The notes under the pieces: generated by a model
Database searches by the model: none
Told to the model about the DNA's origin: nothing
What the model saw: only the letters and a program-made list of their open reading frames with translations
Origin: CAMTVQ01 sp947085255
GTDB taxonomy: Bacteria; Bacteroidota; Bacteroidia; Sphingobacteriales; Sphingobacteriaceae
Direction: 5' to 3'
DNA: 64,000 nt
Assembly: GCA_947085255.1 (NCBI GenBank)
Contig: CAMTVQ010000004.1
Location: 1-64,000, forward strand
Shown: piece after piece, positions 33,693 to 42,853 of the stretch
Layout of the letters: every line of letters begins with the position of its first letter
How positions within the stretch are numbered: the stretch's first letter is position 1
Made by a program: the position numbers and the translations under genes

Positions 33693-34841
33693 CTATATTC
33701 GGTTATCTAATGCATGCTTTATTATTTTATGCATGCGATTATCAGTTTCGGGTAACAACTCCTCTAAAAATGCTCTTCCAGAATCGGGATAATTATTGAG
33801 CGCTTTGGCTGCTGTTAAAGCCAAATTAAAATCGTCATTGAACAGATTTTTCTTCAAAAAAGGTTTTACGCTTTCGGCTCTTATTTCAGTAAAAAAGTTC
33901 AAAATAGCTTGTTTTGTATCCGTATCAGCAGTGTCAAACATTGTCAAAGCAGTTGCTACGCCTTCTTCTGTTTCTAACTTTTGCAAGGCGAAAATAGCCG
34001 CACAACGTATAGTAACATCGGGGTGTTGCATAAAACGTAGCAAATCTGATATAGCATCCAATTGAGTGTAATGCCCAATCATTTTTAAGCAAAATACTAT
34101 TACATATTCATTTTTGCTATTCAACCATGTTTTAAAAGCTGGAACAATGCCGTTTTTATTTTGTGCAATAGTGGCAAAAAGATTGAGTTGATGCCACTCC
34201 GAAATGTCTTCATCTACATAGGCTAAAAAATCGAAAGGATGGTCTTTATGCAATTGAATATAACCCATTTGTGCTTCCATACGTAAGTGTGGATTTGCAT
34301 CATTTGTATAAGGCAGCAGCAAGTTTACAGCTTCAATTACATCCATTTGGGCCAAAACATGTATAGCTTTTGCTTTTTTTAGCCAATCCTTACGTCTCAA
34401 TTTGCGAATGGCGTCTTTATCCAACCGTAACAAGAAAAACAGTTTGCGCAAGTTATCAGCTGTATTTCCGGCCAACTCTTGGTGTATAAGCAGCAACTCT
34501 TGGGTAAGTATTTGCCGCGTAGTGCTGTCCTTAATTTTTATATGTTCTTCTTTTAAATATGCAGTAATTGTGTTTAAAATAGACTCATCCGTATTCGCTT
34601 CAAAAATCTCTTCTTCTAAAGCAATCATTATAGACAAAAACGTTTTCACCCTTTCGGTAATATCATTATTTCTGCGCGTTTTGTAAGAGATAATTACTCT
34701 ACTAAAAATTACAATTACTACAGTAAGTATAGAAACAAGCGTAAAAAGGAGTAGCAAAGCCGTACTGATTTTGACAACAGGAGGCGCATTTTTCCAAAAA
34801 AGTACTAGGTAATTAACTAAAGAATAAATTGTTTGCTCCAT
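33693..34841 (-). CDS. Membrane-anchored HEAT-repeat protein
   Basis: I start at the ATG at 34841; the GTG one codon upstream is possible. One membrane segment at about 23-48 is followed by a cytoplasmic helical region with HEAT repeats (for example AKAIHVLAQMDVIEAVNLLLPYTNDANPHLRMEAQMG split over two helices, and HPDVTIRCAAIFALQKLETE). HEAT proteins are scaffolds. Its position between the receiver protein and the glycosyltransferase suggests it links phosphorelay output to the polymerase. That link is inferred. Confidence 0.78.
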   Translation of the reverse strand: MEQTIYSLVNYLVLFWKNAPPVVKISTALLLLFTLVSILTVVIVIFSRVIISYKTRRNNDITERVKTFLSIMIALEEEIFEANTDESILNTITAYLKEEHIKIKDSTTRQILTQELLLIHQELAGNTADNLRKLFFLLRLDKDAIRKLRRKDWLKKAKAIHVLAQMDVIEAVNLLLPYTNDANPHLRMEAQMGYIQLHKDHPFDFLAYVDEDISEWHQLNLFATIAQNKNGIVPAFKTWLNSKNEYVIVFCLKMIGHYTQLDAISDLLRFMQHPDVTIRCAAIFALQKLETEEGVATALTMFDTADTDTKQAILNFFTEIRAESVKPFLKKNLFNDDFNLALTAAKALNNYPDSGRAFLEELLPETDNRMHKIIKHALDNRI

Positions 34842-34862
34842 CACAAAAAGAGAAATCCCTAT

Positions 34863-35228
34863 CTAAAATGACTTTAGCAATTTTCGTACCCTAACAGAAA
34901 GTTCATTGATAATAAAAGGCTTTGTCATATAATCATCAGCACCTAGCTTAAAAGCTTCGAGTACCGTACTCTCCAATCCTACACCCGATAAAATAATAAC
35001 TGGTGTTGTATTTCCTGGTCGGCTTTTCACTTTACTTACAATCTCTAACCCACTTGCAAATGGGATCATAATATCAGTAATAATTAAATCGTAGATATTT
35101 GTATCAATCAATTGCATGGCTACTCTTCCGTCCGGTGCTGTTTCAACTGTATAGCCATCTTTCTTCAGCCTAAACTCCAATGCCTTAAGCATCAGTTGAT
35201 CATCTTCTATCAATAAAATTTTAGCCAT
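34863..35228 (-). CDS. Single-domain response regulator
   Basis: The 121-residue receiver stands alone. It has acidic residues in LLIEDDQ (D9-D10), phosphoacceptor D52 in IITDIMIP, S81 in ILSGVG and K103 in MTKPF. There is no output domain, so it must act by protein contact, probably with the adjacent Hpt protein or the HEAT protein. It is 7 bp downstream of the Hpt gene and about 20 bp upstream of the HEAT gene, in the exopolysaccharide operon. Confidence 0.92.
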   Translation of the reverse strand: MAKILLIEDDQLMLKALEFRLKKDGYTVETAPDGRVAMQLIDTNIYDLIITDIMIPFASGLEIVSKVKSRPGNTTPVIILSGVGLESTVLEAFKLGADDYMTKPFIINELSVRVRKLLKSF

Positions 35229-35235
35229 TTGTAAT

Positions 35236-35949
35236 TTAGGTGTTCATTGCTTCCATTTCTGCGAATAGAAGAATATTTTTATGCTGTATTTCCTTTAATA
35301 ATGCGCCTATCTTTTGCGGATCCACTTCTCCAAAACAACTTTTTTCAATTATTGTTGCCGCCAATTGCATTGAACCAATACCCAAAAAAGCATAGGCAGA
35401 TTTAGCTTTATGAGCAACTTTGCCCATCTCCTCCCATTGTTGTTGTTGGTAGTGGTTGGTCAAAATATCTGTATTTTCTTTTGTTGTACGCAAAAAAGTA
35501 GCAATCATCTCCTTTTTAAATTCCTCATCACCACCCGAAATTTCTTCCAAGTACGTAAAATCGGCTAATTGAATTTGTTTGCTTGTGCTAGCCTGAAGTA
35601 ATTGTTCTATTTGGGGGAGCAATTTTGTTTCATTAAATGGGTAACATACACACAAATTAGCCCCTACTTGCAGAGCAAATTTTTCTAGATTATCTTCTTC
35701 ATGAAAAATAGCTGCTACCGGCATCTTTTGCAAGCCTTCAATTGAACTTGCCCGTAAATACTTTATGAATGCACTACCCTCTGGCTGTTCAGATTTTGGA
35801 TGAACAATGCAAGCAGCTGGCAGTTGTGTAAAAAGTTGCTCCGATAGTGCTAAATGCGTGTCGAAATAAACAAGGTTGTATTGAGGTAAAACCGCTACTA
35901 AATCATCAAAGTCGGCTTTTAAAATTCCACTAACAAAAAGAGTTTCCAA
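35236..35949 (-). CDS. Hpt phosphotransfer protein with degenerate receiver-like N-terminus
   Basis: The 237 residues have an N-terminal receiver-like fold (about 1-118) that lacks a normal phosphoacceptor site. The C-terminal Hpt domain has H180 in the helix KVAHKAKSAYAFLG. It probably shuttles phosphate to the single-domain receiver encoded next. No ATG begins the conserved region; I use a TTG at 35949 (METLFVSG), and the frame remains open upstream, so the N-terminus is uncertain. It is the first gene of the minus-strand operon. No sensor kinase is in the window for it. Confidence 0.8.
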   Translation of the reverse strand: METLFVSGILKADFDDLVAVLPQYNLVYFDTHLALSEQLFTQLPAACIVHPKSEQPEGSAFIKYLRASSIEGLQKMPVAAIFHEEDNLEKFALQVGANLCVCYPFNETKLLPQIEQLLQASTSKQIQLADFTYLEEISGGDEEFKKEMIATFLRTTKENTDILTNHYQQQQWEEMGKVAHKAKSAYAFLGIGSMQLAATIIEKSCFGEVDPQKIGALLKEIQHKNILLFAEMEAMNT

Positions 35950-36060
35950 TAGATTAAATAAGTTATGTAGTAACGATAGGTAAATATAGTGCTTTGCATT
36001 ATTTAGTTGCGAAATTAGTTGAAATAGCTAAACAAAATTTTAATCTTTTAATGATTTTGG

Positions 36061-36068
36061 TAGCTTTG
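36061..36068 (+). promoter_or_regulatory. -7 box of the gltA promoter
   Basis: TAGCTTTG sits 20 bp before the gltA start codon and matches TAnnTTTG. The -33 region is weak. Confidence 0.45.
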
Positions 36069-36087
36069 CATTGCTTTAAAAATCACT

Positions 36088-37374
36088 ATGTCAGAAGTTG
36101 CAAAAATAGAATTAGAAGGAAAAATTTACGAATTACCCGTAATTACAGGTACCGAGAACGAAAAGGCTATCGATATCAATAAATTACGAGACGAAACAGG
36201 CTATGTCACCCTAGACAGTGGTTATAAAAATACAGGTGCTACAAAAAGTGCTATTACCTTTTTAGATGGGGAATTGGGTATTTTGAAATACCGTGGTTAC
36301 CCAATTGAGCAGTTAGCCGAAAAATCGAACTTTGTTGAAGTAGCTTATTTACTTATTTATGGTGAATTACCAACCAAAGCACAGTTAGATGAGTTCTCCT
36401 ATTCATTAACTCGTCATACCCTTATTCACGAGGATATGAAGAAATTTTTTGATGGGTATCCATCAAATGCACATCCAATGGGACAATTAATTTCTTTGGT
36501 GTGTTCTCTTTCTTCTTTTTATCCCGAATCTCTTAATGCCAACCAAAGCAAAGAAGAATTCGATCTAACGATAATAAAACTATTGGCCAAGATGACAACC
36601 ATCGTATCTTGGATATATAAAAAATCAATTGGTCATCCGCTTATTTATCCTCAAAATAAACTGGATTATGTAAGCAATTTTCTAAACATGACTTTCGGAC
36701 AGCGTACAGATGAGTACACTCCTGAACCGGTAGTGGTAGATGCCATGAACAAACTATTGATTCTACACGCAGACCATGAGCAAAATTGCTCTACATCAAC
36801 GGTACGCATTGTAGGGTCGTCTGATTGCAACCTATATGCTTCTATTGCTGCAGGTACATCTGCACTTTGGGGACCATTACACGGTGGCGCTAACCAAGCT
36901 GTAATCGAAATGCTGGAACAGATTAAAGCAGATGGTGGCGATACTAAAAAGTTTATCGACAAAGCGAAAGACAAAAATGACCCTTTCCGTTTGATGGGTT
37001 TTGGTCATCGTGTGTACAAAAACTTCGATCCACGCGCAACTATCATTAAAGAAGCTTGTGACAATGTATTAAACAAATTGGGCATACATGACCCTATTTT
37101 AGATATTGCCAAAGAACTGGAGCATGCTGCATTAAACGATCCATATTTTATTGAGCGTAAGCTGTATCCAAACGTAGATTTTTACTCAGGTATTATTTAC
37201 CGTGCTATTGGGTTCCCTACCGATATGTTTACCGTGCTATTTGCTTTGGGTCGCCTACCAGGTTGGATTGCCCAGTGGAAAGAAATGCGTGAAAACAAAG
37301 AGCCTATCGGTCGTCCACGCCAGATATATGTAGGTAAAACTAACCGCGATTATACTCCTATCGCTACCCGTTAG
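36088..37374 (+). CDS. gltA: Citrate synthase
   Basis: Citrate synthase condenses acetyl-CoA with oxaloacetate at the entry to the TCA cycle. The 428 residues include the catalytic residues in LWGPLHGGANQAVIEML, GFGHRVYKNFDPRA and YPNVDFYSGI. The N-terminal region ITFLDGELGILKYRGYPIEQLAE is typical of hexameric type II enzymes. It is monocistronic, with strong hairpins downstream. Confidence 0.97.
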   Translation: MSEVAKIELEGKIYELPVITGTENEKAIDINKLRDETGYVTLDSGYKNTGATKSAITFLDGELGILKYRGYPIEQLAEKSNFVEVAYLLIYGELPTKAQLDEFSYSLTRHTLIHEDMKKFFDGYPSNAHPMGQLISLVCSLSSFYPESLNANQSKEEFDLTIIKLLAKMTTIVSWIYKKSIGHPLIYPQNKLDYVSNFLNMTFGQRTDEYTPEPVVVDAMNKLLILHADHEQNCSTSTVRIVGSSDCNLYASIAAGTSALWGPLHGGANQAVIEMLEQIKADGGDTKKFIDKAKDKNDPFRLMGFGHRVYKNFDPRATIIKEACDNVLNKLGIHDPILDIAKELEHAALNDPYFIERKLYPNVDFYSGIIYRAIGFPTDMFTVLFALGRLPGWIAQWKEMRENKEPIGRPRQIYVGKTNRDYTPIATR

Positions 37375-37399
37375 TACTTATTTAGTTTATTTATAGGAA

Positions 37400-37433
37400 T
37401 TGATAAAGGCTGCCAAATGGCAGCCTTTATCAA
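37400..37433. terminator. Hairpin terminator of gltA
   Basis: 15-bp perfect arms (TTGATAAAGGCTGCC and its complement) flank an AAAT loop, 26 bp past the gltA stop. The T-run is short, so termination is likely but not certain. Confidence 0.6.
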
Positions 37434-37470
37434 TTATAGGATATTTACCAATTGTATAATAAATCATACG

Positions 37471-37516
37471 ATATAAGAAAGGGCTCTCGCAGATTTGCGA
37501 GAGCCCTTTCTTATAT
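37471..37516. terminator. Long bidirectional hairpin between gltA and the Omp28-like gene
   Basis: 21-bp perfectly paired arms (37471-37491 and 37496-37516) with a 4-nt loop GATT contain a GGGCTCTCGC core flanked by A/T-rich ends. It lies 18 bp from the stop of the minus-strand gene and can terminate it. Confidence 0.75.
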
Positions 37517-37533
37517 AACAATAGGTTTATTGG

Positions 37534-39438
37534 TTATTGAACAACTAGCTTTTCGGTAATTACACCTGTTTCGTTAGCAAGTACTATTTGGTAGATACCT
37601 GCCGCTAAGCCTTCTGTATTGATGTCTATTACATTCTCTCCAGCTACAACGTTTATAACTTTAGTAGCGCTTACAGCTCCTAAAGAATTTACCAAACGAT
37701 AAGTAGTATTTTTTGCTGCATTCTCAGCTGTAAAGCTAAGTCTTGCTGCACCATTAGCTGGGTTAGGATATACCTCAACTGTATTGATACCTGCAATAGC
37801 ACCTGCTACAGCTGCAGTTCTGCTACCAATACTAACCTGATCGATATATAAGTTATTACCGTTACCACTAATACCTACAAAACGAATAATTGCATTTTCA
37901 CTAGTAGCTACTGATGACAAATCAGCTTCATCTTCTATAAACTCTTCAGTAAGTGGCGAATTATACGCAGAAGTAGTACCTGCACGAGTAGCTAAATATT
38001 CGCTTTCTTGCTCATAAATAGCATTCCAAGTAGCTCCACAATCTGTAGAAACTTCAATCTTTAATGCGTCAGTTGTTGCTGCACTATAAGGGGCATGTGC
38101 TCTGCTAAAATACAATACAGGGTTTAGTCCTTTCATATTTACTGCAGGCATATACAACTCATCATTTTCTCCTAAAGGGCTATTATAAAAATCCATTTTA
38201 AAACATCCTTTTTTGCTAAGAACAGCACCAGAGTTTGTCTTGCGTGTCCAAGAAGAACCACCATCAGGATTATTAATAAAAAACCCTTCTGGAACAGTTG
38301 TAGTTTCAAAATCTAAGTACAATGCAGTAAGTGGCGCTTGCAAAAACACATAAAAGCTTGCCTTTTTTACATCATTTACTTTATTTACTTCTGTATTGCC
38401 ATTAGATTGGGTTACTGTAGTAGTGAATGTGTGCTTACCTGAAGTTAATGTTGTAACTGGCAAGTCGACAGTAGTTTTTGCACCAGAAGCCAAATTACCA
38501 GTCCATTGAACTGTTTCTTCTGCCAATGCATCCATTTTATATTTAATGGTGGCGCTTGTTAATGCATTTTGACCAGCATTTATAAGCGTATAGGCTTGAG
38601 GCACGGTTTCTACACAATTAATTAAGTTAATTGCAGGCTTATCCATTGCAGCATCTACCATTACCAATTTAGGGTAACTAATGGCAGCTTGCTCTACATT
38701 TTTATTAGCATCATTTTGTATAAAAGCTACAACTGATAGTTTGCTGTAATCATATATATAAGTAGGTACACGGTATCTAAAATTAAAGTTCACTGTTTTT
38801 CCAGTTGTCCATGCATCCTCTAATGTAGTACCTGAAGCGTTTGGATACATTTTGCGCATTACCGAGTTAAATGTTTTTTCTCCGTTTGTTGAAGGCGCTT
38901 TTTCGAACTCAATTACTTCTTCCAATAATACAACACGCAACTTAAGCATACCTGCAAGATAAGTAGCATCTGCAGCTGTACTTACTGATGCTGTAATAAA
39001 CACAGAATCGTAAGCTGCCGAAAACTCATGATTAATAGTGATAGCAAAAGGAGTTGTTACCTGTGATTGATTATCAATATCCGATTGATTCATATAACCT
39101 GGGTGACTTTGTGTACCGCCAGCAAAAAAATTGCTCTTTCCATCTATACGTGCTGTTGGGTTAGAGTTTACAGCATAATACGTTGTACGCACATCTACTT
39201 CTGCTTTTGTTTGTTCATACATCGGATCTCCTAAAGAAGGAATACGTGTTTGATATTTAATAGGGATGATTTTTGATTTATTTTGTTCCAACATTGGATC
39301 AACTTGTGCATTGGTTGGTGCACATGGAGGGCAAGTGGCGCTGGTAAATCCTTCATACAATACCATGCGTGCATTTTGAGCAATTGCTCCAACTGTTACT
39401 AAGAGTAAAATACTACATAGTGAGGTTATTTTTTTCAT
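37534..39438 (-). CDS. Omp28-related T9SS cargo protein with thioredoxin-like N-terminus
   Basis: This 634-residue secreted protein has signal peptide MKKITSLCSILLLVTVGAIAQ. The N-terminal Omp28/thioredoxin-like part contains YEGFTSATCPPCAPTNAQVD with a C-P-P-C pair. Beta-sandwich domains follow. The C-terminus holds a type A T9SS sorting domain with VYPNPANG and the tail GVITEKLVVQ. Omp28-like proteins are surface proteins with putative redox function. An upstream 16-bp hairpin lies in the leader (39469-39504). Its role is unknown; export through T9SS is well supported. Confidence 0.88.
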   Translation of the reverse strand: MKKITSLCSILLLVTVGAIAQNARMVLYEGFTSATCPPCAPTNAQVDPMLEQNKSKIIPIKYQTRIPSLGDPMYEQTKAEVDVRTTYYAVNSNPTARIDGKSNFFAGGTQSHPGYMNQSDIDNQSQVTTPFAITINHEFSAAYDSVFITASVSTAADATYLAGMLKLRVVLLEEVIEFEKAPSTNGEKTFNSVMRKMYPNASGTTLEDAWTTGKTVNFNFRYRVPTYIYDYSKLSVVAFIQNDANKNVEQAAISYPKLVMVDAAMDKPAINLINCVETVPQAYTLINAGQNALTSATIKYKMDALAEETVQWTGNLASGAKTTVDLPVTTLTSGKHTFTTTVTQSNGNTEVNKVNDVKKASFYVFLQAPLTALYLDFETTTVPEGFFINNPDGGSSWTRKTNSGAVLSKKGCFKMDFYNSPLGENDELYMPAVNMKGLNPVLYFSRAHAPYSAATTDALKIEVSTDCGATWNAIYEQESEYLATRAGTTSAYNSPLTEEFIEDEADLSSVATSENAIIRFVGISGNGNNLYIDQVSIGSRTAAVAGAIAGINTVEVYPNPANGAARLSFTAENAAKNTTYRLVNSLGAVSATKVINVVAGENVIDINTEGLAAGIYQIVLANETGVITEKLVVQ

Positions 39439-39468
39439 TTGATTTTTATTTGGTTAAACTTTTTTTGG

Positions 39469-39504
39469 ATTATGTGATTGTCGGCTATCCGACAATCACA
39501 TAAT
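39469..39504 (-). other. 16-bp perfect hairpin in the leader of the Omp28-like gene
   Basis: Arms 39469-39484 and 39489-39504 with loop CTAT pair perfectly. No T-run follows on either strand. It lies 31-66 bp upstream of the start codon, so in the mRNA leader, or near the end of the upstream transcript. It may be a stability or regulatory element. The rest of 39505-39618 shows nothing clear. Confidence 0.5.
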
Positions 39505-39618
39505 TGCTCAAACTTAATTAAATCAAAAATTAAATTCAAGTTAATTCAACAAAAACAAATTAAAATTTCATAACCAATCTTGATAACAGTTCAAAACACT
39601 GCTTACTATTGTTGCAAA

Positions 39619-40053
39619 TTAGAATAACAAGAAAGACCTACGCACTTCAAAGTCCTCCCATACACAGTTGCTGATGATGAGCTCATCATTAAAAAAATAG
39701 GTTACCAATGCTTCGCCTTTAAACAATTCGCTTTTGAGACGAAAGGCTACTTTTGTAGGGTATGTTTTTACTTTATTAATCGTGTACTTACTGCGTTTTA
39801 TTAAGGTATCGTTTCTGAAACGTTCTATAGTTTGATCGGGATAAAACACAACTGTGTAACTTGCACTTTTACCTTTAATCTTACCCAACGAATCGGGAGC
39901 TGGCTCTACAATGCCTACATCACACAAATACCCTTTTTCCCACTTCCAAGAGCCTAGTATCCGGTTTCTAAATATTTCTTCGGATTGAGCCTGCACTTCT
40001 ACAAAAGCACATACAGCAATAAAAAGGATAGTTAAAAACAGGTTTTTTCTCAT
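39619..40053 (-). CDS. Small secreted lipocalin-like protein
   Basis: I use the ATG at 40053; a TTG one codon upstream is possible. The signal peptide is KNLFLTILFIAVCAFVEVQA. A short beta-rich domain follows (GSWKWEKGYLC, SYTVVFYPDQTIERF, ALVTYFFNDELIISN) of the lipocalin-like type, with 144 residues in all. It lies 3 bp after the metallo-beta-lactamase/rhodanese gene, so they are likely cotranscribed. The function is not known. Confidence 0.7.
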   Translation of the reverse strand: MRKNLFLTILFIAVCAFVEVQAQSEEIFRNRILGSWKWEKGYLCDVGIVEPAPDSLGKIKGKSASYTVVFYPDQTIERFRNDTLIKRSKYTINKVKTYPTKVAFRLKSELFKGEALVTYFFNDELIISNCVWEDFEVRRSFLLF

Positions 40054-40056
40054 CAA

Positions 40057-41400
40057 TTACACCGTTAGTTTTTTTGCGTACTCGGTAATGAGCGTACCCA
40101 TATCGTATACTACCGTATTCAGTTCATTTTTAACAATACTGCTACCTACTGCCGACCGATATCCTCCAGCACAATGCACAACAATAGGCTTATTGGTAGG
40201 TATTTCATGCGCACGTTCGCGCAATTCATACAATGGGATATGTATGCTTTCTTCAAAAATCTTTTTATCAGCTACTTCGCCATTGTTACGAATATCTACA
40301 ATGGTGTATTGGTTGGTATTGGCCTCAAAAGCAGCCGCATCAAATTCATCGCTTACTACTAAACCCACTGTTGGATTTTGCAACACGCCTAACACATTAC
40401 CTTCGTAGCCAATACGAGCTATCCTATCCAACAAAACAGGCATATCTGCTTTATTGGTCACTACCAAATAAAATTTCTCTTCAGGACCAACCACTGCTCC
40501 TAACCACGTTTCAAACTTACCCCCTACTACATTATTAATAGCATTTGGTATATGCCCTTTGCGGTAATCTTCTTGTGCACGAGTATCAATAACAAGTGCC
40601 TTGCTATCTAATGCAGTAGCCGTATCCATCCACTTTACGTTGGCAATGCTTGTTGCATATGGCGCCGCCCCTTTTTTATTCATTTCTACATCAAACCCAA
40701 AATATTTGGGCACAAAGGGTTGGTCGGCAAGCAATAGTTCTATGAATTTTGCTTCACTCATTTCTTGTAAGGCATAATTACTTATGCGCTCTCTGCCAAT
40801 AGTGCTTTGGGTGTCTTTACTCAAGTTTTTACCACATAAAGAACCAGCTCCGTGTGCAGGATATACAATGGTATCATCGGGCAGGGTAAGCAATTTGGTA
40901 CGGAGAGAATGATACATAGCACGTGCCAGTTCTTCGCGCTTTTGGGTAATAGCACCTGCTGTTTCACGCAAATCCGGGCGACCTACATCTCCAATAAATA
41001 AGGTATCCCCAGTAAATACAGCAGTTGCTGTTCCATTTTCCATCACCACAACAGAAATACTATCTGGCGAATGACCCGGTGTATTTAATGATTGCAGGGT
41101 AATATTGCCTAATTTAAGTATATCTCCATCATCAAAAGGCACAAAACTATATTCGGGTTCAACCAACTTGCTTTGGTAAATTTTTGCACCAGTTGTTTGG
41201 GCTATCTCCAAATGCGAGCTTACAAAATCGGCATGAGGATGTGTTTCTATAACCGCTTTTATAACAGCATTATGTTGCTTTGCATACTCGTAGTAAGGCT
41301 GTGGATTGCGTGATGGATCTACCACTGCTGCTGCTCCATTACTAATGATAATATACGATGCGTGCGCTAAATAGGTATCGTAAAACTGATGAATATGCAT
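40057..41400 (-). CDS. Metallo-beta-lactamase/rhodanese fusion protein (persulfide dioxygenase-like)
   Basis: The 447 residues comprise an MBL domain (about 1-245) with the metal motif HPHADFVSSH, GHSPDSISV and YPAHGAGS, and two rhodanese domains. The first (about 255-350) lacks a catalytic Cys, with TNKADMPVLLD where the loop should be. The second (about 360-447) has the active Cys in VHCAGGYRSAVG. This layout is that of CstB-type or ETHE1-related persulfide dioxygenase/sulfurtransferases that detoxify sulfide and persulfide. The H-to-F change at HADF is usual in this branch. Regulation is not evident. Confidence 0.88.
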   Translation of the reverse strand: MHIHQFYDTYLAHASYIIISNGAAAVVDPSRNPQPYYEYAKQHNAVIKAVIETHPHADFVSSHLEIAQTTGAKIYQSKLVEPEYSFVPFDDGDILKLGNITLQSLNTPGHSPDSISVVVMENGTATAVFTGDTLFIGDVGRPDLRETAGAITQKREELARAMYHSLRTKLLTLPDDTIVYPAHGAGSLCGKNLSKDTQSTIGRERISNYALQEMSEAKFIELLLADQPFVPKYFGFDVEMNKKGAAPYATSIANVKWMDTATALDSKALVIDTRAQEDYRKGHIPNAINNVVGGKFETWLGAVVGPEEKFYLVVTNKADMPVLLDRIARIGYEGNVLGVLQNPTVGLVVSDEFDAAAFEANTNQYTIVDIRNNGEVADKKIFEESIHIPLYELRERAHEIPTNKPIVVHCAGGYRSAVGSSIVKNELNTVVYDMGTLITEYAKKLTV

Positions 41401-41461
41401 TATAACTAATTATATAAGACAAAGATATAAAGGAAAATAAAGGTAAGAACTAATTTTGGTA

Positions 41462-42823
41462 TTAAGCAACTCTCACCACAATGCTAGTTGTAGCGTGTTT
41501 TACCACTACTATAGGGGTATCTTTATCTATCATTCCCATTTCTGATACAGCATCGTAACGTACGCCGTCTACTTCAATTTTACCAGAAGGACGCAATACG
41601 GTAACAGCAATACCTTGCTTACCAGTTATATTTATTTCCGAAGCTGCTACCTGATACCCATCGCTAGAACGCTGCTCATCTGTGAGTACCAAGCGTGTAA
41701 ATAAAGTACTTTTTAAGATACTTTGCCCAAAAGCTACAGATAGTACCACTGCGCCAATAATGGATAAAAAAACAATTCCAAATGCCATAGTTAATGATGT
41801 ACCGCTTGTCGGGGTAAAGTTAAACCAATCATTAAAAACTAAACTAAACGCCAAACCGCACACTACACATACAATACCAGCAACACCTGCCACACCAAAG
41901 CCTGGTATCACAAAAATTTCGAGCAGCAAAAGCACAATACCTATTACAAACAGCAATACTTCCCAATTAGCCGCTAAACCTTCTAAATAAAGCGGGGCAA
42001 AGTATAAAGATGCCGCTACTACCGATACTAGTAAGGCAAAACCAATACCCGGCGCTTGTAATTCGTAATAAATACCTCCTAAAATAAGTAATATAAGGAT
42101 ACCACTCACGGCAGGATTGATTAGCATACCTATTACAGCATCTAACCAGTCAGTTTGCTGGGCGGTAATACGATAACTTTTTAGGCCCTCAGCCTTTAAT
42201 ACTTCGTCAATAGTTTCGGCTACACCATCACAAAAACCATAACGTTGCGCTTCGCTTGTGGTAAACGTAATTACTTTTCCTTTTGGTTTTATGCTATCAA
42301 TTACCAAGTCGGCATCTACAAAACCTTCCGCTATTTGAGGATTTCTGCCACTTGCCTCGGCAGTAGCACGCATAATACTTCGCATGTACGACTGGTATTT
42401 TTCGGGCATCACTTCACCTGTTTGATTTACCACACTTGCCGCACCAATACTTGCTCCTTTACGCATATAAATACGCTTACAAGCTATACTAATAAGTGCC
42501 CCAGCAGAAGCTGCGTTATTATCGATAAACACTATTGTTTTCAGGCTGGTATTAAGCAAACGAGTACGAATAGAATCTGCCATATCTACTTGTCCGCCAT
42601 AGGTATTAAGGTGAACCAATAAATAATCTACTTTCAGTTTCTCCGCTTCGGTAATGGCTTTATTAGCTTTGCGCCATGCGGCAGGAGTGATTTCTTCTTT
42701 TATTTCAAATGTATATACCGTTTGTGCACTAAGTGGCACATTAAACCCATAAAAAAACAGCACCAACCCAACTAACGAAATAGTACCTATAAATGAGTGC
42801 AACCTTGTCTTTTCGGTTATCAT
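41462..42823 (-). CDS. NfeD-family membrane-bound serine protease
   Basis: The 453 residues have an N-terminal hydrophobic segment, a ClpP-like serine protease domain (about 33-235) with NNAASAGALISIACKRIYM holding the nucleophile Ser, and ASIGAASVV. Four or five membrane helices follow at about 235-375, then a C-terminal OB-fold NfeD domain (GKQGIAVTVLRPSGKIEVDG). Family members work with SPFH/stomatin-like proteins in membrane quality control. No such partner gene is adjacent here. It is divergent from the DUF4905-like gene. Confidence 0.9.
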   Translation of the reverse strand: MITEKTRLHSFIGTISLVGLVLFFYGFNVPLSAQTVYTFEIKEEITPAAWRKANKAITEAEKLKVDYLLVHLNTYGGQVDMADSIRTRLLNTSLKTIVFIDNNAASAGALISIACKRIYMRKGASIGAASVVNQTGEVMPEKYQSYMRSIMRATAEASGRNPQIAEGFVDADLVIDSIKPKGKVITFTTSEAQRYGFCDGVAETIDEVLKAEGLKSYRITAQQTDWLDAVIGMLINPAVSGILILLILGGIYYELQAPGIGFALLVSVVAASLYFAPLYLEGLAANWEVLLFVIGIVLLLLEIFVIPGFGVAGVAGIVCVVCGLAFSLVFNDWFNFTPTSGTSLTMAFGIVFLSIIGAVVLSVAFGQSILKSTLFTRLVLTDEQRSSDGYQVAASEINITGKQGIAVTVLRPSGKIEVDGVRYDAVSEMGMIDKDTPIVVVKHATTSIVVRVA

Positions 42824-42853
42824 ATTGTTTTAAATTACGTTACTTCGTGCCGT

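Noticed and set aside
42797..42853. Upstream GTG start for the DUF4905-like gene
   Set aside because: It would overlap the divergent NfeD gene's start and adds a stretch of residues unlike the rest; the ATG at 42854 is better.
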